This document shows, piece after piece, positions 44,438-47,759 of a stretch of DNA of 47,759 nucleotides. The position numbers and the translations under genes are program-made. Origin of the DNA: Chloroflexota bacterium (GTDB lineage Bacteria; Chloroflexota; Anaerolineae; Anaerolineales; E44-bin32); NCBI GenBank assembly GCA_027298025.1, contig JAPUGV010000277.1:1-47759 (forward strand), given 5' to 3'. Under the pieces are notes generated by a model. That model saw nothing but the letters and a program-made list of their open reading frames with translations, ran no database searches and was not told the origin of the DNA. How positions within the stretch are numbered: position 1 is the stretch's first letter; each line of letters starts with the position of its first letter.

Positions 44438-44446
44438 ATTATCCCA
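44438..44446 (-). promoter_or_regulatory. Extended -10 promoter before yggT
   Basis: The minus strand reads TGG-GATAAT; the start of transcription would be near 44431, 10 bases before the yggT ATG. Confidence 0.4.
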
Positions 44447-44480
44447 TAATTTCGAGCCGGTTCGCCGGAGGAAGCATTTC

Positions 44481-45209
44481 CTATCCGATCGCCCGGGGTC
44501 CGAATATCGCCCGGCCAATGCGCAGCAAAGTGGCTCCCTCTTCTACCGCGATTTCGTAGTCTTCCGTCATTCCCATTGAAAGCTCCGACCAATCGCCCGG
44601 AACGGCCTGTCGCAAGTAATCTCGCAGCGCTCGTAACCTCTGAAAGACTGGACGAACGCGCTCCGGTTCAATGACCCTAGGCGCCATGGTCATCAATCCT
44701 CGAACCTCCAAGTTCGGCAGTTCACAAATTCGGGTAAATTCCTCCGCAGCCTCTGGCCAGCTCGCCTCATCGGTAAGGGGCCAGCCCCATTTCGAGGCCT
44801 CACCCGATACGTTGCACTCCAGAAAGATAGGCAACCGAGTTCCCGCCTGCCCCGCCTCACGGTTCAACCGATCCGCGATCTTGGAACGATCCACAGAATG
44901 CACGGCGTCAAAGACCTGAACCACCGTTCTTGCTTTGCGGCTTTGTATGTGTCCGACCATGTGCCATTCTAAATCGGCAAGGTCATCAGCGTTCGCCCGT
45001 TTGGGAAGGGCCTCCTCGACCCGATTTTCTCCAATCAGCCTGATTCCCGCTTCGTGGGCTGCCCGCACGAACTCCTGTGGGTGTGACTTCGTTATTCCCA
45101 CGATTCGGATTGCATGGGCATCACGACCCGCCCGATCTGCCGCGACGTGGATCCGCTCCTGAACTTCGTTCAATCGTTCTTGTACCTGAATTTCAGCTAC
45201 GGATGGCAA
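44481..45209 (-). CDS. yggS: YggS family PLP-binding protein (PLPBP)
   Basis: Pyridoxal-phosphate homeostasis protein with an alanine-racemase-like barrel and no known enzymatic reaction. From TTG 45209 the product is 242 residues. Family motifs: VGITKSHP (the PLP lysine), GENRVEEALPK, WHMVGHIQSRKA, FLECNVSGEASKWG, GLMTMAP, and SMGMTEDYEIAVEEGATLLRIGRAIFG. I choose TTG 45209, since GGAG lies 6 bases before it; the longer frame to 45338 runs inside pgeF. It overlaps the pgeF 3' end by 17 bases. Confidence 0.92.
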   Translation of the reverse strand: MPSVAEIQVQERLNEVQERIHVAADRAGRDAHAIRIVGITKSHPQEFVRAAHEAGIRLIGENRVEEALPKRANADDLADLEWHMVGHIQSRKARTVVQVFDAVHSVDRSKIADRLNREAGQAGTRLPIFLECNVSGEASKWGWPLTDEASWPEAAEEFTRICELPNLEVRGLMTMAPRVIEPERVRPVFQRLRALRDYLRQAVPGDWSELSMGMTEDYEIAVEEGATLLRIGRAIFGPRAIG

Positions 45210-45975
45210 GGTGTGCTCCAAAGCGTCCGGTGTTGCCGTTCTCTCCGCGATGTGAGTACCAGTCTTGCAGGTTACATGCCGTGCAAATCCCAGATATTTC
45301 AATCGAGCGCACGCCCGCTGAACGCAGCTGGGCCTCATTTGCGCTCCATAAGTCTAGATGTACGGCCCCGCCAATCGAGTGCAGGTGATCGCGCGCTGAA
45401 TCGCCGACCGATTCCTCGAATTGCACAACTACGTCTTCGCCGACTGGATAGTGGTCGGGTCCGATAGAGGGCCCAATCCCTGCTACCAGATCCTCCGGCC
45501 TGCATCCATATTCTTGTTGCAGGCTTTGCGCCAGCTCAGTTGCCACCCCGCGCACGGTACCCAGCCAGCCGGCATGCGCAACTCCTGCTGCCCGCCGGCG
45601 AGGATCATAGATCATGATCGGCACACAATCTGCAAAACGCATCATGAGCGTCACGTCGGGACGGTCGGTAATGATGGCGTCACCTTTCAGGTGCCCGCCG
45701 GCGAGATTGGGTTGGTCTGTGCGAATAACCGTTGCCGAGTGTACTTGCCATACGTCGAACGCCCGACCGAGGGCTTGATCCGTTGCGCCCAGTCCGCGCG
45801 CGATGTTTTCGGTGACGCGTGCCTCGTCATCTCCGACTGTGCGACCATAATTAAGCGAGTGCCATGGCGCCGGGCTCACCCCGCCGTGCCGGGTCAAAAT
45901 TGCATGGTCTAGGTTGGGATCTGCTAGGGATTCGAACTGAAAGAAGCGAAGTCCTTCAGCTTCCCGAAACGGCAT
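45193..45975 (-). CDS. pgeF: Polyphenol oxidase/purine nucleoside phosphorylase, YlmD/PgeF (DUF152) family
   Basis: The 260-residue product contains the three family blocks that supply the metal ligands: WQVHSATVI, RFADCVPIMIYDP...VAHAGWLGTVRG, and the C-terminal SGICTAC. Members are reported as copper-type oxidases or zinc-dependent nucleoside phosphorylases, and also to edit peptidoglycan precursors. The start codon lies 6 bases after an extended -10 box, predicting a leaderless mRNA. Together with yggS, yggT and yggU it forms the common yggS neighbourhood. Confidence 0.93.
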   Translation of the reverse strand: MPFREAEGLRFFQFESLADPNLDHAILTRHGGVSPAPWHSLNYGRTVGDDEARVTENIARGLGATDQALGRAFDVWQVHSATVIRTDQPNLAGGHLKGDAIITDRPDVTLMMRFADCVPIMIYDPRRRAAGVAHAGWLGTVRGVATELAQSLQQEYGCRPEDLVAGIGPSIGPDHYPVGEDVVVQFEESVGDSARDHLHSIGGAVHLDLWSANEAQLRSAGVRSIEISGICTACNLQDWYSHRGENGNTGRFGAHLAIRS

Positions 45976-45981
45976 GCGGCG

Positions 45982-45990
45982 AGTCTACCA
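45982..45990 (-). promoter_or_regulatory. Extended -10 promoter of pgeF, leaderless spacing
   Basis: Minus-strand TGG-TAGACT ends 6 bases before the pgeF ATG, the same spacing as at yvcK. Confidence 0.45.
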
Positions 45991-46055
45991 CTCCGCCTGG
46001 ACATCCCTCAGCTGCGCAGTATGGCGTTATGGCTATACGCAAGCCAGGCCGTATC

Positions 46056-47045
46056 TTATTTGGAAGGCTCGGAGATATGCTTTGCGCGTTGCTCGGCTAC
46101 GGCAAGCTTCGTGGAGGTGGTCTTATTCGTGTCTATCATGGCCTGATCCACATGAGGGTAGGCCATCCACACGTTCATGGCTCCGAACAGGAAGCCGGTC
46201 GCGGTACGCAGCAGCGGTGGGCTCTCGCGGGGAGGGAAGGGGAAGAAACCGAGCTGTGAGATCAGCTGCGTTCCGCCGTCGAGCGCGATGGGGACGATCC
46301 CCAGCAGAAACCAGAACTTGAGGGGGAGTGGCTTGACGCTTCGGCGATTGCGAATGATTCCATACACAAGCCCCGCGATCAGGATCCCGACGTAAATTCC
46401 GATGTCTCGCTCGCACAGCGCGGTCTTGTATCCAACGGTCTCGTCTCCCACGTACCGCCGGGCAGCAATGACGTCCTGCTCATCCTTACCGGTGGCCTCG
46501 CCATAGGACACAAGATCCGTGCCTGCCAATTCGCGGGGATATACGACCTGCGGCCCGTACAAGAAGAAGGACCGGAACGCGAATTGATGGCAGAATGGCG
46601 AATACAGTGTATAGATGACCCGCGCCGGGCCAGTGGCGCCCACTTTCATCAGCGTAGGCGCCAGGAAGGGCAGCCCAGCATATAGAAAGACAATGAGTGA
46701 GAACGCCGCCAGCCAGTGGCGTGTGAAAAATCGAACCCCGCGATTCAGCCGAATGCCCCAGGCCTCGCTGGTGACCGCTCCAGCAGCCTCAGTCCGACTG
46801 GCTGAGTCCCTCGCCGCACCCAGCGCCACCTGGAGTTCGACCTCAGAGAAAGGGGAATTCAGCGTATAGGATCCGACTTCTACAACCGGTACGCGATCCC
46901 CGTACCTTTCCCGCAGCGCGGCATCCGCCGAGACGTCGATCTCGAGCAGCTCATGGGGAATCTGCTCTTGAAGTGAATTCAAGGCCGAGCGCACATCGTC
47001 GGCGTCACCCGTCTGATCAAGATAGTAGAGGGTGACCTGGATCAT
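46056..47045 (-). CDS. Fusion of a glutaredoxin-like domain (CxxC lost) and DUF2085 membrane domain
   Basis: The 329-residue product starts with a glutaredoxin-like fold (about 1-80: IQVTLYYLDQTGDADDV..., VPVVEVGSYTL), where a CxxC would be expected after the first strand but LDQTGDAD stands instead; the protein therefore should not be redox-active there. The second part (about 105-310) is DUF2085: about four helices, SPFCHQFAFRSFFLYG (C152-H153) and ALCERDIGIYVG (C211), typical of the family. It overlaps tlpA by ATGA and lies upstream of pgeF. Confidence 0.88.
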   Translation of the reverse strand: MIQVTLYYLDQTGDADDVRSALNSLQEQIPHELLEIDVSADAALRERYGDRVPVVEVGSYTLNSPFSEVELQVALGAARDSASRTEAAGAVTSEAWGIRLNRGVRFFTRHWLAAFSLIVFLYAGLPFLAPTLMKVGATGPARVIYTLYSPFCHQFAFRSFFLYGPQVVYPRELAGTDLVSYGEATGKDEQDVIAARRYVGDETVGYKTALCERDIGIYVGILIAGLVYGIIRNRRSVKPLPLKFWFLLGIVPIALDGGTQLISQLGFFPFPPRESPPLLRTATGFLFGAMNVWMAYPHVDQAMIDTNKTTSTKLAVAEQRAKHISEPSK

Positions 47046-47641
47046 TGACTCAGTTCAACGCTCTCTAGGTATCCGCCAAGTTGGGATTCTGTCAACACGC
47101 CTATGTGGTAGGCCTGGATACGACCCTCCCGATCCAGAACAACGGTAGTGGGATAGCCACGTACCTTATACAGGTGCTGGATTTTGCCTCCCGGATCGAG
47201 CAGAAGCGGAAAGCTGAGACCCAGTTCCTCGCCGAAAGCAGCCACAAGTTCAGCGGATTCGTCAAAGTCGATCCCGAGCACCACAAAGCCCTGATCCCTG
47301 AACGATTCGAAAGCCGATTCCAACAGGGGCATTTCGGTTCTGCAGGGCGCGCACCACGTCGCCCAGAAATTAAGCAGTACGACATCCCCCCGGTAGTCCT
47401 TGAGCCCAACCGGCGTTCCGTCTGCGGCTTCCAGATCGAAATCTGGCGCCGGGCCACCGGTCTCCAGGCCGGCCAAGGCGATCTGAGGTGGCCCCGCAGT
47501 AGGCAGGGGCTGGGAATCGATGGGCGTGGAGGGCACGCCGAAAAACACAAAATACCCGATAGCGGCGCCGATAAGCACGCCCACTAAGAGTGCCAACCAA
47601 GGCTGGTAAGACCGATCCGATCCGGGCTCCCGATTAAGCAC
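47042..47641 (-). CDS. TlpA/ResA-like membrane-anchored thioredoxin
   Basis: Thiol-disulfide oxidoreductase at the outer face of the membrane. The 199-residue product has one N-terminal helix (about 14-35) and a TlpA-like domain (about 64-195) with the active site WCAPC (C97, C100), the cis-proline segment VRGYPTTVVLD and the insert typical of AhpC/TSA-type TlpA proteins. Possible roles include cytochrome c maturation or disulfide reduction, not decidable here. It starts with GTG 47641, before the only helix, and overlaps the DUF2085 gene by 4 bases. Confidence 0.9.
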   Translation of the reverse strand: MLNREPGSDRSYQPWLALLVGVLIGAAIGYFVFFGVPSTPIDSQPLPTAGPPQIALAGLETGGPAPDFDLEAADGTPVGLKDYRGDVVLLNFWATWCAPCRTEMPLLESAFESFRDQGFVVLGIDFDESAELVAAFGEELGLSFPLLLDPGGKIQHLYKVRGYPTTVVLDREGRIQAYHIGVLTESQLGGYLESVELSQ

Positions 47642-47759
47642 AATACGCCCCGCGGGCGTAACTCAATCATTTCAAGCGCAACGACGGCTGGATACACTTC
47701 CACGATCACGCGCGTGCCCGGATGCGGCCACTGCACTGTCAGATCGCCCGGTCGATAGT
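47584..47759 (-). CDS. C-terminal end of an unidentified gene (runs off right edge)
   Basis: The minus strand is open from the window edge to a TAG at 47586-47584, about 57 codons, and the other two frames contain stops in the same stretch. The peptide includes YRPGDLTVQWPHPGTRV and IVEVYPAVVALEMIEL. I do not recognise it. It would overlap tlpA by 58 bases, so either the overlap is real or the true C-terminus lies elsewhere. Confidence 0.4.
   Translation of the reverse strand, partial: YRPGDLTVQWPHPGTRVIVEVYPAVVALEMIELRPRGVLCLIGSPDRIGLTSLGWHS

Noticed and set aside
1-47759. CRISPR arrays, insertion sequences, integrases or phage genes
   Set aside because: No regularly spaced repeats, transposase motifs or terminal inverted repeats were seen, and no recognised gene belongs to such an element.

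Overview
The window looks like one chromosomal contig from a moderately GC-rich bacterium, most likely a member of the Chloroflexota. I base this on gene content and wording, not on a search. The pointers are a DUF1461-type membrane protein, archaeal-type phosphoglycerate mutase (ApgM), tandem YfhO/GT-C-like membrane proteins, a DUF1540-like acidic protein next to rel, a glutaredoxin-like/DUF2085 fusion and a membrane-anchored NACHT-HEAT protein. Genes are packed in long operons with ATGA/TTGA overlaps and many GTG/TTG starts. I saw no rRNA, CRISPR array, insertion sequence or prophage gene.

Layout. Position 1-314 (-) is the N-terminal part of tilS, divergent from a long plus-strand operon for cell shape, division and translation (463-13477). 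That operon carries mreB-mreC-mreD-mrdA (rod elongation), minC-minD-minE (septum placement), rodA, gltX, tRNA-Gln(CUG), prfB with its programmed +1 frameshift, secG, an orphan family-5 solute-binding protein and a two-S1-domain RNA-binding protein. It converges on a minus-strand block (13559-17842): a small Cys4 acidic protein, rel, a membrane-anchored parvulin, rpsR and rpsF, with no ssb between the two ribosomal genes. The plus strand then holds a tightly overlapped set: phosphohexomutase, tatD, polyprenyl synthase and upp (18059-21858).

From 21904 to 27329 (-) lie a Ser/Thr kinase with TPR-like C-terminus, pgk, gap and a membrane-anchored YvcK. From 27443 to 29814 (+) lie an orphan sugar-type ABC ATPase and apgM, separated by a clear terminator. 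With gap and pgk this puts three consecutive lower-glycolysis steps within about 6 kb, around the carbon-metabolism regulator YvcK.

The most distinctive region is 29811-40669 (-). It is a seven-gene operon of membrane proteins made of two tandem copies of a pair (GT-C-like protein + YfhO-like protein), then a third GT-C-like protein, a membrane/spermidine-synthase-like fusion and a DUF1461 protein. It probably builds or exports a glycosylated envelope component. Divergent from it are a coiled-coil zinc-ribbon protein and a membrane-anchored NACHT-like NTPase with HEAT-like repeats and an arginine in place of the Walker A lysine (40743-43852). The right end (-) carries yggU, yggT, yggS, pgeF, a DUF2085 fusion whose glutaredoxin-like domain has lost its CxxC, a TlpA-like thioredoxin and the tail of an unidentified gene.

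The recurring regulatory theme is an extended -10 box (TGNTATAAT-like) without a recognisable -35. In several cases the start codon lies only 6-7 bases after the -10, which predicts leaderless mRNAs.
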